The notes: generated from the sequence alone by a model not told the origin. A stretch of DNA of 15,243 bases from Candidatus Aenigmatarchaeota archaeon (GCA_016219455.1 JACRMZ010000012.1:1-15243); one strand, 5' to 3'; counted from the stretch's first letter, positions 1 through 6,860 are shown. Program-made: numbers and translations.

Positions 1-1862
1 CCGAAGTACACAACGGAAAGGTCTTGCGATGCTGCCATTGAGTGGCATGCGTGCCGGTATTTCGGCGTGTACATCACAAATTTGTAGCCCTTTGCGTCAA
101 GGGGATGCTTTGTCAGCTTCACTTCTGACCAAGGCCTGACGACATTGCGGACCTGCCGCGTTTCCACTGATAAATCGTTTCTGTTTATGCCGTAGCTTTC
201 AGGCCCCTTGGGATTTATCGAAGGATGAACGTTTGAAACTATTACAGCGGGTTCGTGGAATGTGGAGTCTACAGTCTCCCGCCATACGGGAAGATTCTCT
301 CCGGCATCGAGAAACTCGTCCTCTTCCCTGTAGAATTCCAGGCGTCCAGTCTTCGTGTACCACGGCTTCGATTCGTTTATCTGTTCCCACCCGCCGATTC
401 TCGGCGATGTCCTGGCCATCACATAAAACGGAGTGCCCTTTCTGCAGGACTCTAGAAGGTCGTTTATCGAGTACCCTTTGAGGGCGTTGGAGGCGTTTAT
501 GGTCCTTTGTATTGGGACAGTCATCTTCCCCTCCTCAACCCATTTCCACGCCTCCCCGAATCTTTTGTCCCCCGTTATTTTTTCAAGTTCTTTCGCAACG
601 CCCATGTACGTTTCTAAATCGTCCCGCACATCGAAAAAGTATGGCATCGGAGTATCCACAGATGCCTGGAAGAACGGGTTTGTGCATGCGCCGTATATGT
701 CCGGATGTTTCCGCTCTATCCACGACGGGACGCCGAAAATAATGTCAGCGTATTCGCATGTCGCCGTCCAGAACCAATCGTTGACTATTATCATCTCCAT
801 CTTAGGGATCGTGTTGACTATCACATCGTAAGCCCATTTGCTGTTCCCTAGTATGGAGTTGCCGTTTACCCACCAGGCCGTTTTGGTTGGCGTGGAGATG
901 TGGCTCGACCCGGTAAACAGCTTGTTCCCTATCCTGAGAGGCCTGTCACCATAGTTGTAGTAGTGGGCGGATTCTTCGTGTATGTATTTTTTCGTTTTCG
1001 CTGGTTTTCCTTCGTCAAGCGTATGGTTGAACGGGTCCTCAAGATACCACTGCCCTATGCCGTTGAACATCTCTAGCCTGTAGTTGCCAGCGTAGCTCCC
1101 AACTTCACCGCCGAATTTGCCTTCGCTTCCGGTAAGCGCAGCAAGCAGGAATATCGCCCGATCTTTGAGGTCGTTGTTCCAGTAATGGTTGGGGCCCATC
1201 CCCACAGCGAACAGCGTTTTTCCCTTGTTGTCTGAAAGTGCCTTCGCAAACGATTCGATGGCGCTTTTGGGGGCCCAGCATATGTCCGATGCAGTCTCCG
1301 GCGAAAAGTTCTCGTTTACATACTGCTTCACTAGGTCGAATATTGGGCGAACAGAAACCTTCTTGCCATTGATGGTGACTTCAAACGCGCCCTCAAGCGC
1401 AGGTTCAATTCCAAGCTGGTCGAAGTGAGTGCCAACCTTGTCCCTGGGAACGGCTTTGGGCAGGTTTGCCTTGGCGTCCCACATGACAAAATCCCCCCAT
1501 TCCTTCCTGAGGGCATCGTTGACGTATTGGGAGTTTTGCTCAACCATAGCAGGGGCGCTCTCACCGCTTTTCAGCACCTTGACATAGTTCGTGTACTCTG
1601 CGTTAGAGTAACCTGTGAATATTTCCGACGCCCTGAGAAGCTTGTTGGTGTCCATCCTGACAAGAATCGGGAGGTCCGTGAAACGTTTGACATAGTCTTT
1701 GTCGTAAAGGCCATCACGGATGAGGACGTTCGCTACGCCGAAAGCGAATGCCGCGTCCGTGGAAGGTCGTATCACAATCGATTCGTCCGCTTTGTTCGAG
1801 GTGCTCTGGTACTCTGTCGCGATGACCACTGTCTTTGCCCCCCGTATCCTTGCTTCAGTGAA
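1..1862 (-). CDS. Molybdopterin oxidoreductase catalytic subunit, continuation after the TGA (C-terminus off the left edge)
   Basis: Directly after the TGA at 1863-1865 the same frame continues for about 620 codons to the window edge without another stop. It begins FTEARIRGAKTVVIATEYQS and includes NKADESIVIRPSTDAAFAFG and LYDKDYVKRFTDLPILVRMD, all well aligned with the SerA/PcrA/DdhA group. Further on come MGPNHYWNND, GGEVGSYAGNYRLE, NDWFWTATCEYADIIFGVPS, ERKHPDIYGACTNPFFQ, and near the edge TKTGRLEFYREEDEF and HACHSMAASQ, where the second MGD-binding domain is expected. With the upstream part the protein is at least 947 codons, the size of whole catalytic subunits (roughly 900-980 residues). 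Conservation on both sides shows one gene split by one codon, not two genes. No good ribosome binding site follows the stop, so I do not propose independent translation. Alternatives are a recent pseudogene, a base error, or readthrough. Confidence 0.85.
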
Positions 1863-1865
1863 TCA
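1863..1865 (-). other. In-frame TGA at a conserved tryptophan/aromatic position of the molybdoenzyme
   Basis: On the minus strand the codons read CCT GAC GGC CAC TGA TTC ACT GAA GCA. Relatives have PDxH followed by W or F and then xTEAR, so the ancestral codon was most likely TGG, one G-to-A transition away. TGA clearly acts as a stop elsewhere in the window: ATGA overlaps at 8502-8505 and 14812-14815, and the ends of the genes at 8819, 9037 and 11828. Wholesale recoding is therefore unlikely. Confidence 0.85.
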
Positions 1866-2843
1866 GTGGCCGTCAGGCATCTTTGTCGCTATCCAGTTCA
1901 TACCCCACGTTGTGATGAGATTAGCGTGCTCCGCCGCGTACAAGTCGAAGTCCGATGTTTTGTTCCCAGTGACCATAGGGTGCCCCGGAGGCAGGTCAGT
2001 GTGCCATGCATAGGAGTCCCACGTGTGGGCGCCTTTGGCCTCCGCAGGGGCCACGTTCCTTACCCACGCATCCAAAAGAGCCATGTGATTGGCGAATCTT
2101 TCAAGTCCTGTAAACCGCAAAGCGCTGAGCCATGCCATACTTGCCCTGAACTTCAGCGTGGAAACTCCGGAACCTTCGGTTTTGTCAACCATGGCAACGT
2201 CGTAACCCTGCGCAAGGAGTTTTGCCTTTCCCTCGTCACCGGAGTATGTTTTCGCTACGTTGGCAAAAACCTTTGCGGAAATAGCAAACGCTTCTTCCCA
2301 TTTGACCTTTAACCAGTCATCCTTGCCGCGGTTGTAGTATTTTGGGTCCGGTTTGCCATCGCTCCCTCTGGGCATGCCGGCATCGACCCATTCTTTGAAG
2401 CCCTTTCTTATATAGGAGCCCTTCACCCGCCTGTCAGAATAGAATCTTCTCACGTACGTGTGCCCATTAGGGCACATCCTTGGATCCCACCTCGCCGACG
2501 CCTTGTTGCCGTAGATGTCTGACGCCTTTCCATAGCCAAAGCTCGGGTCGATGTAACGCACTATCCCGTTTTTCACAGAGGCCTTCAGAAGGCAGCCGTG
2601 AGTGTCATTGGGAGCGCACAGATAATGGAACTGCGAATCCGGCGTATAGATATCTCTGTATATTGATTCCCAGTCCCTATCAGGATATGTCTTCAGGGGA
2701 TTTGTATCGGTGTCAATTGGAGCGATGTATGCGAAGTCGAGTATCTTTTCAGGGACCTTTGCCAAAGCGCTTTTTGTCATTATTGTTCCACTGGCAACTG
2801 AAAGAAGCTTCAGGAAATCCCTTCTGGTTATTCCATTAACCAT
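1863..2843 (-). CDS. Molybdopterin oxidoreductase catalytic subunit (SerA/PcrA-like), N-terminal part up to in-frame TGA
   Basis: This is the N-terminal third of a type II DMSO-reductase-family catalytic subunit (relatives: selenate, perchlorate, chlorate, nitrate and ethylbenzene enzymes), binding Mo-bisMGD and one 4Fe-4S cluster. Residues 7-12 (RRDFLK) followed by a hydrophobic stretch form a Tat signal, so the folded enzyme should be exported. Candidate cluster ligands are H73, C76 and C84 (within CAPNDTHGC) and C124 (RMCPNG). D283 in HTDLPPGHP matches the Asp that ligates Mo in this family. Residues 313-326 (WGMNWIATKMPDGH) lead into the conserved PDxH-aromatic-xTEAR segment, where TGA replaces the expected aromatic residue. 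The ATG has no Shine-Dalgarno sequence, suggesting a leaderless message. The frame continues in the next entry. Electron-transfer partner subunits, if present, should lie beyond base 1. The exact substrate cannot be assigned. Confidence 0.88.
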   Translation of the reverse strand: MVNGITRRDFLKLLSVASGTIMTKSALAKVPEKILDFAYIAPIDTDTNPLKTYPDRDWESIYRDIYTPDSQFHYLCAPNDTHGCLLKASVKNGIVRYIDPSFGYGKASDIYGNKASARWDPRMCPNGHTYVRRFYSDRRVKGSYIRKGFKEWVDAGMPRGSDGKPDPKYYNRGKDDWLKVKWEEAFAISAKVFANVAKTYSGDEGKAKLLAQGYDVAMVDKTEGSGVSTLKFRASMAWLSALRFTGLERFANHMALLDAWVRNVAPAEAKGAHTWDSYAWHTDLPPGHPMVTGNKTSDFDLYAAEHANLITTWGMNWIATKMPDGH

Positions 2844-2855
2844 AAAATCCCACCA

Positions 2856-2868
2856 AAGAATTTTTTAG
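2856..2868 (-). promoter_or_regulatory. Possible TATA box for the molybdoenzyme gene
   Basis: The minus strand reads CTAAAAAATTCTT about 15-25 bases upstream of the ATG at 2843. It is AT-rich and there is no Shine-Dalgarno sequence, which fits a leaderless archaeal transcript. The spacing is slightly short, so the exact box is uncertain. Confidence 0.3.
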
Positions 2869-2903
2869 GAACCGAAAAGCAAGCTCGGAACAACAGCTTT
2901 CCC

Positions 2904-2927
2904 TATGTAGGATACATAATCTATGTA
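2904..2927. promoter_or_regulatory. Candidate HxlR operator (triple alternating repeat)
   Basis: TATGTA (2904-2909), GGA, TACATA (2913-2918), ATC, TATGTA (2922-2927): three alternating hexamers on an exact 9-base pitch, giving two overlapping perfect inverted repeats. It lies between the divergent molybdoenzyme and HxlR genes, upstream of the molybdoenzyme promoter, where an activator might bind. It shares GGATACAT with the second site at 3027-3046. Confidence 0.55.
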
Positions 2928-3013
2928 TAACTGATTTTTTTTGGGCATTTGGGGAGCGCATGGCCTTTGAGAGACCTGAAAGCATATCCCCTCGAATTAC
3001 CATCCCATGGAAG

Positions 3014-3023
3014 TTATTTAAAA
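3014..3023 (+). promoter_or_regulatory. TATA box for the HxlR-type regulator gene
   Basis: TTATTTAAAA is centred about 27 bases before the ATG at 3045. That is the spacing expected for a leaderless archaeal transcript starting at or next to that ATG, and it supports 3045 over the upstream in-frame ATGs at 2949 and 3027. Confidence 0.5.
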
Positions 3024-3026
3024 TCC

Positions 3027-3046
3027 ATGTTTCCATTTGGATACAT
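3027..3046. promoter_or_regulatory. Candidate autoregulatory operator of the HxlR-type regulator
   Basis: This is an imperfect 20-base palindrome, ATGTTTCCAT / TTGGATACAT, with 8 of 10 positions matching and a perfect core TCCA-TT-TGGA at 3032-3041. It sits between the TATA box (3014-3023) and the proposed start at 3045, where a bound protein would block initiation. It repeats the GGATACAT half-site of the upstream element. Confidence 0.45.
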
Positions 3047-3416
3047 GCAATGCGAGGTCCATGCATTCCAGAAAACTCTGGGCAAAAAGTGGACGATACT
3101 GATACTTGAAGAGCTAAATTCCATTGGGCACATGGGCTTCGGCGAGCTTCTTATGAAGGTGAGGGGGATAACAACCAAGATACTAGCGCAAAGGCTCAGC
3201 GACCTCGAGAAGGAAGGCATTATTGACAAAAGTATGGTCCAGGAAAGCCCCCTTAGAGTAAAATACGCCATAACTGAAAAGGGCAGGGAGCTCGTGTCAA
3301 TATTCGTCAGGATAAAAGAGTGGGCCGTGAGGCACAGCGTCGTAAAGCACGGAATATCATCGAATTGCAACAGCTGCCCCTACAAGAGAGGGGATGATAC
3401 GTGCAGGCTGTTTTAA
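3045..3416 (+). CDS. HxlR-family winged-helix transcriptional regulator with C-terminal cysteine cluster
   Basis: HxlR/MarR-like DNA-binding protein of 123 residues. The typical family order is visible: a cysteine close to the N-terminus (C3), then TLGKKWTILILEEL, FGELLMKVRGITTKILAQRL, DLEKEGII, a wing around LRVKYAITEKGREL, and a final dimerisation helix. The C-terminus adds C108, C111 and C120 (CNSCPYKRGDDTC). With C3 this suggests a redox or metal switch, as known for thiol-sensing HxlR proteins; that role is inferred. I chose ATG 3045 because MQC matches the family's usual N-terminus and a TATA box lies at the right distance. ATG 3027 and ATG 2949 are possible, but the longer extension looks non-coding. 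It is divergent from the molybdoenzyme gene and probably regulates it. Confidence 0.85.
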   Translation: MQCEVHAFQKTLGKKWTILILEELNSIGHMGFGELLMKVRGITTKILAQRLSDLEKEGIIDKSMVQESPLRVKYAITEKGRELVSIFVRIKEWAVRHSVVKHGISSNCNSCPYKRGDDTCRLF

Positions 3417-3486
3417 CGGTTAATTCTTCTCGTGGGGTTTTGGTGCAACATCACATGAAAGCAGCGCGTGTGGGTAAAAAACAGTT

Positions 3487-4362
3487 TTAAAACAGCATTT
3501 CCTCTTTTTTTGACAAAAAATATACTCCGGCTATCAGTAAAACAATCCCAAATATCTGCATCATTGTGACAGTTTCGCCCAGAACAAAAAATCCCAGGAA
3601 AGCGGCAAAAAACGGAGTCGATAGTTCCAATGCGGAAACTTGCGCGGCTTTAATCCGTTTCAGGCCTTCATAATATAAGATTGTCCCGGCACCAACAACG
3701 ACTCCGACAATTACCTGGTATGCGTTGGATAAAATTATTGAAGATGTGGATAGCAGATAAACAGAAAATGCCATTGAGGCTACGAAAAACCTGTAAAACG
3801 TCAATACTCCGGCATTCAAATCTTTCAGGTATTTCCGCATTACAATCGCGGTTGTTGCCCATGCAATAGTGGAGAGCAGCACAAACAAATCTCCCATCGT
3901 CCCCAATCGCAGCAGATAAAGGTTTTGAAACGTTCTTGTGGTCACCAAAAGGCCGGCAACCATCATGATAAAAATTCCAATGTAATCATACTTAGTCAGT
4001 TTATCTTCTTTGAGAATGAAGAAACCAATCAAGACTATGAAAATAGGCTGCATGTGGCCAATTAAAACGGCATTAATCACGGGGATTTTTGTCAACGAAA
4101 AGAAATACAGCAAATCTGCAAAAACAGTCCCAACGACGCCAAGGTAAATCAGCTTTGGAACCTGTTTTTTGGCGACTTTAAACCGGGATTTGTCCGTTAA
4201 AATTACATAGATTGCTGATGTAAAGGCGACAACCATGGACCTGATTGCAGACGTCTGGAGAAAATTGGAGTTTTCATACGCAAGTTTGGCAAATATCGGC
4301 TCTAAAGCCCACATTAAGCTTGCCCCGATAATGGCAAGAACACCGACTCTTTTTGCCTCCAC
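3487..4362 (-). CDS. EamA/DMT-family permease
   Basis: Ten-helix drug/metabolite transporter of about 291 residues with two EamA repeats. The first repeat begins VGVLAIIGASLMWALEPIFA and the second around MGDLFVLLSTIAWATTAIVM. Family features include VINAVLIGHMQPIFIVLIGF in helix 4 and ALELSTPFFAAFLGFFVLGE in helix 9. Function is inner-membrane transport or exchange of a small metabolite; the substrate cannot be read from sequence. The start is GTG at 4362, with TTG 4365 as an alternative; no ATG occurs before the first helix. A TATA-like box at 4383-4391 fits a leaderless GTG start. The gene stands alone and is noticeably AT-richer in third positions than the metal genes around it, which suggests separate acquisition. 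No obvious link to the neighbouring operons. Confidence 0.9.
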   Translation of the reverse strand: MEAKRVGVLAIIGASLMWALEPIFAKLAYENSNFLQTSAIRSMVVAFTSAIYVILTDKSRFKVAKKQVPKLIYLGVVGTVFADLLYFFSLTKIPVINAVLIGHMQPIFIVLIGFFILKEDKLTKYDYIGIFIMMVAGLLVTTRTFQNLYLLRLGTMGDLFVLLSTIAWATTAIVMRKYLKDLNAGVLTFYRFFVASMAFSVYLLSTSSIILSNAYQVIVGVVVGAGTILYYEGLKRIKAAQVSALELSTPFFAAFLGFFVLGETVTMMQIFGIVLLIAGVYFLSKKEEMLF

Positions 4363-4382
4363 CAATAACCAGATTGAAATAA

Positions 4383-4401
4383 TCTAATAAACACATTTAT
4401 T
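4383..4401 (-). promoter_or_regulatory. Promoter and small inverted repeat upstream of the DMT permease
   Basis: The minus strand carries TTTATTAGA (4383-4391), a TATA-like box centred about 25 bases from GTG 4362. Overlapping it is the inverted repeat AATAAA-CACA-TTTATT (4386-4401). The repeat is AT-only in its arms and could be chance. Confidence 0.35.
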
Positions 4402-4434
4402 CGGCTCGCCTGCCCATGCATGGTTATATTCCGA

Positions 4435-4731
4435 TTAGTGGCAGCTTTTTCCGTCCTTTTCCTTCCTCATCATGAAGATGTGCATCAGCGGGCAGATAAG
4501 GAGCATGAGATAGAAGGGGCTGATAGATAATCTGTTGTATGTGAAATAAAGAACAGCGCCGGCTACGATAATTATGAGCACGGTGTTTTTCCCCATCCCC
4601 CCGCAGCATCCGCCATGCCCATTGAACTTCTTCATGCATGCCTCAGAGCAGAACCATTTGCCGTTTGCTTCCTTTCCCTTCCCAGCCTCTTCGTTCATCC
4701 CGCACACCGGGTCCTTCCTATCCAACGTCAT
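4435..4731 (-). CDS. YHS-domain membrane protein with DUF2933-like C-terminus
   Basis: Small metal-binding membrane protein, 98 residues. The N-terminal YHS/TRASH-type zinc-finger-like domain has DPVCGM (C10) and KWFCSEACMKKF (C28, C32). A Gly/Cys linker follows (GHGGCCGGMG, C42, C43), then two predicted membrane segments (about 49-65 and 70-87). The second ends in ICPLMHIFMMR (C80, H84), resembling DUF2933 proteins of metal-resistance clusters. The last residues are KSCH. YHS domains commonly accompany copper ATPases and mercury or copper resistance genes, so soft-metal binding or delivery is the likely role. The start is ATG 4731, 14 bases inside the end of the CcdA-like gene, which indicates translational coupling. 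Upstream in-frame residues only overlap that gene and are not used. Last gene of the operon. Confidence 0.8.
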   Translation of the reverse strand: MTLDRKDPVCGMNEEAGKGKEANGKWFCSEACMKKFNGHGGCCGGMGKNTVLIIIVAGAVLYFTYNRLSISPFYLMLLICPLMHIFMMRKEKDGKSCH

Positions 4732-5611
4732 CACCGTCCATTTCAAGAGCGCTCTTGGAATCTCCAATCTTTTTTGAAACAACCGCGATAATCGCAACAA
4801 CGATGACAGACAGAACGGCTATAAGAACAACCGGATCAACGTTTGGAAGAAGGGACGCAATGTTTTGCCTCACGGAATCCATGTAGATGTTCATTGAAGT
4901 CTGATAGCCGCTTTTCATTGCTATTTGGCCTGTGGATGAGAGGTAGAGGATTACCAATGACATCGCTATGAACACCGTTCCGGACAGCGCGTCGGCAGCG
5001 CTGATATCGATGCGCTTATTTGCTATTGAGTAGCTCAGCCGTTTGCGGAAAATCCCAAGCTTCGATGAGACGTTGGAACTGTCGACGAACCAGGAGATGA
5101 AGAAAAGCGGGGAAACGATACCAAGGACATATGAGAGGGAATATACGCCGCCCCAGAAAATTGAGCCTGGGAGGGCCGAAAGGGCAAGCACTCCTGCAAG
5201 GACTGGTGCGCAGCATAGTGTGGCAAACCCTGAGAAAACGCCGAGGGCGAACACGGACACGCCTCCAGTTACCTTAACATTGAAATTGGGATGGAATGGG
5301 AGGGAAAATCTGGCCCCAAGCAGAATCGATGAGCCTAAGGCTGCAAGGAAAAATCCGCCTATGGTGAAAATGAGATCATGGTATCTGCTGAGTATACGGC
5401 TGAACGCAGCTACCCCGAGCCCGAGTGGAAGGAACACTGAAAGCAGGCCAAGGAAGAAGACGAAGGTCATCAGGAAAACCGTCCGCTTCTGCCGGAATAT
5501 GGAGCCCAGATACGCTGGAAGAAGAACTGTGATGCAGCATGGCGCAAAAAGCGCCGCTATCCCGGCAACGAACGCCGTAGTAATGGAAGCGGTTATGAGA
5601 ATCTCTAGCAT
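4718..5611 (-). CDS. CcdA/DsbD-like transmembrane thiol-disulfide transporter
   Basis: Polytopic membrane protein of 297 residues in the CcdA/DsbD transmembrane family, which moves reducing equivalents from cytoplasmic thioredoxin across the membrane. The two characteristic cysteine regions are present, each as a doublet: APCCITVLLPAYLG (C25, C26) and TLCCAPVLAGVLALSA (C133, C134). At least six hydrophobic segments are seen, plus an extra helix near the C-terminus (about 253-275, VVLIAVLSVIVVAIIAVVSK) not part of the CcdA core. ATG 5611 follows the redoxin stop by six bases; TTG 5617 immediately after that stop is the alternative. It lies between a membrane-anchored redoxin, its likely electron acceptor, and a YHS protein, so an extracytoplasmic redox pathway protecting metal-binding thiols is more likely than cytochrome c maturation. 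No cytochrome c genes are nearby. Confidence 0.85.
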   Translation of the reverse strand: MLEILITASITTAFVAGIAALFAPCCITVLLPAYLGSIFRQKRTVFLMTFVFFLGLLSVFLPLGLGVAAFSRILSRYHDLIFTIGGFFLAALGSSILLGARFSLPFHPNFNVKVTGGVSVFALGVFSGFATLCCAPVLAGVLALSALPGSIFWGGVYSLSYVLGIVSPLFFISWFVDSSNVSSKLGIFRKRLSYSIANKRIDISAADALSGTVFIAMSLVILYLSSTGQIAMKSGYQTSMNIYMDSVRQNIASLLPNVDPVVLIAVLSVIVVAIIAVVSKKIGDSKSALEMDGDDVG

Positions 5612-5617
5612 AACCAA

Positions 5618-6217
5618 TCAGGAAATCTTTGATATCTCAGCCGCAAGAAGGTCGTTCCTAACACCCATGTTCGGGTCGTCAAAGGCGTATCTTATGAATC
5701 CGTTTTTGTCAACGATAAAATAAGTGTGGCCGGGGTAGGCGCCGCGGTGCATCGACGATTCAAGGGAAAGGACGTCATATGCGCCGGAGGCTTTCCTCTC
5801 GGTGTCAAAAATCATGTGGGCATTGCCCATTCTTGGGACCTTTTTGATTATATCGTCCCACTCCTTTTTCCCATCCACTACAACAGAAAGCGATATGACC
5901 TTTTCATTGTTCAGCCTCGGGTCTTCTGCCAGCGCAGCCATCTGATCCCAGCACGAAGGATAGCACATTGCCCCTTCGGCAAAGAAAAGAACAACTGTTT
6001 TGCCTAGATAATCCCGCATGTTTACGCTGCCCAGGTTGCTGTCAAGGGAAAAATCGGGTGCCCTTTTGCCCACGGCCCCTGAAAACTCCAGCTTTTCTTG
6101 CTGGAATGATACGCTACCGGGTTTGCCGCCGGCCACAATAAGCCCGCCGATGAAAGAAGCGATGACAATAAGGGAGACAAGGATTGCGGCGTTCCTGTCT
6201 ATCTGTATATCAACCAT
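5618..6217 (-). CDS. Membrane-anchored redoxin (AhpC/TSA thioredoxin fold)
   Basis: Redoxin of 199 residues. Residues 10-31 form an N-terminal signal anchor, placing the catalytic domain outside the cytoplasm. The thioredoxin-like fold begins VGKRAPDFSLDSNLGSVNMR, followed by TVVLFFAEGAMCYPSCWDQM with C85 and C89. The spacing is CxxxC, unlike CxxC of thioredoxins and unlike a lone peroxidatic cysteine. The C-terminal half has YFIVDKNGFIRYAF, the usual strand after the cis-proline region (AYPGHTYF). The likely role is thiol-disulfide exchange or peroxide reduction powered by the CcdA-like protein encoded next, whose start lies six bases past this stop. The upstream winged-helix gene ends 49 bases before the ATG with no convincing promoter between, so the genes are probably co-transcribed. 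Confidence 0.85.
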   Translation of the reverse strand: MVDIQIDRNAAILVSLIVIASFIGGLIVAGGKPGSVSFQQEKLEFSGAVGKRAPDFSLDSNLGSVNMRDYLGKTVVLFFAEGAMCYPSCWDQMAALAEDPRLNNEKVISLSVVVDGKKEWDDIIKKVPRMGNAHMIFDTERKASGAYDVLSLESSMHRGAYPGHTYFIVDKNGFIRYAFDDPNMGVRNDLLAAEISKIS

Positions 6218-6266
6218 ACAGTCCTATGGCATGAAACACCGGATAAGGATAGCAATGAAACCAGTT

Positions 6267-6749
6267 TCACTTGAGGAACACTATGTTTGCCATCCCGCGC
6301 CTTCTTCTTTCAAGTATCCCTTTGGTTTCCATCTTGTCGAGCACTCGGCTTATCTGTACCTTTGACATCGACGTTCCCTTTATGAGGTCGCCCTGGTATG
6401 CAGAGCCGCCGCCTTTTTTCAGCGCTTCGTACACCTTCTTTTCTTCATCATCAAGGGAAGAGGTGTCTATTTCTTTGAATTGGCGTTTCTTGGCTTCGGT
6501 TGGGGATATCATGTATACACCGCTCCCCAGAAACAGGAACGATACGCCAAAGGCGGCAATGGTTAGCCACGAAACAACACTCCTGTGAGCAGGGCAGATA
6601 GAAGGGTTCAGTGACGGCGTAACGTGAACGGCTTCGCATATAAGCGCTTCCCTGTGATCGCTTGAGACTTTTATGAGCGCGACTATGATGAGAAGGACAA
6701 CAGAAAGGCTGACTATGAGGTATCCCGCGCTGCGCTGGTTTGTTGGCAT
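6267..6749 (-). CDS. Membrane-tethered winged-helix regulator with Cys/His extracytoplasmic loop
   Basis: 160 residues in two parts. Residues 10-27 and 58-80 are membrane helices enclosing a loop of about 30 residues with C38, H42, C52 and H55 (ICEAVH and ICPAHR). The cytoplasmic C-terminus, about 100-160, is a winged helix: DDEEKKVYEALKKGGGSAYQ, then a recognition-helix region MSKVQISRVLDKMETKGILE, and the basic wing RRRRGMANIVFLK. This matches archaeal membrane-bound MarR-like regulators. The Cys/His loop outside the cytoplasm could sense metal or thiol redox state; that is inference. It is first in the operon with redoxin, CcdA-like and YHS genes, and divergent from the CCAHH operon, so it is a good candidate regulator of both. 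A TATA box at 6772-6778 gives a near-leaderless start at ATG 6749. Confidence 0.8.
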   Translation of the reverse strand: MPTNQRSAGYLIVSLSVVLLIIVALIKVSSDHREALICEAVHVTPSLNPSICPAHRSVVSWLTIAAFGVSFLFLGSGVYMISPTEAKKRQFKEIDTSSLDDEEKKVYEALKKGGGSAYQGDLIKGTSMSKVQISRVLDKMETKGILERRRRGMANIVFLK

Positions 6750-6771
6750 TGCAATATAACGCGCGTCACGC

Positions 6772-6778
6772 TTTTAAA
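6772..6778 (-). promoter_or_regulatory. TATA box for the winged-helix/redoxin/CcdA/YHS operon
   Basis: The minus strand reads TGTTTAAAAG, centred about 26 bases from ATG 6749. No Shine-Dalgarno sequence precedes that ATG. The self-complementary ACGCGCGT (6759-6766) lies between box and start and could be an operator. Confidence 0.5.
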
Positions 6779-6860
6779 CACTGCCTTGGCGGAAAGGGTT
6801 TTTCCTGTCTTTGGAAGGCATTTTAAACATATCAATCAGCAGAATGTCTCCGGGACGCTG

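Noticed and set aside
1863..1865. Genome-wide recoding of TGA as tryptophan
   Set aside because: TGA ends several genes here with ATGA overlaps or tight downstream starts (8503-8505, 14813-14815, 9037-9039), and all other tryptophans use TGG.
1863..1865. Selenocysteine at the TGA
   Set aside because: Relatives have W or F, not Cys or Sec, here. The Mo ligand in this group is an Asp, present as D283. No selenocysteine insertion element can be assessed because the 3' end lies outside the window.
1425..2312. 295-codon open frame on the plus strand
   Set aside because: It runs antisense through the conserved molybdoenzyme gene, and its translation is rich in Arg, Val and Cys with no recognisable domain.
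2949..3044. N-terminal extension of the HxlR protein
   Set aside because: The extra residues do not resemble the family, they cross the TATA box and operator, and the family normally begins a few residues before the first cysteine.
3417..3486. Possible small gene after the HxlR gene
   Set aside because: The only frame with a start is 11 codons long and has no ribosome binding site.
5043..5723. 226-codon open frame on the plus strand
   Set aside because: Antisense shadow of the CcdA-like and redoxin genes; low-complexity charged translation.
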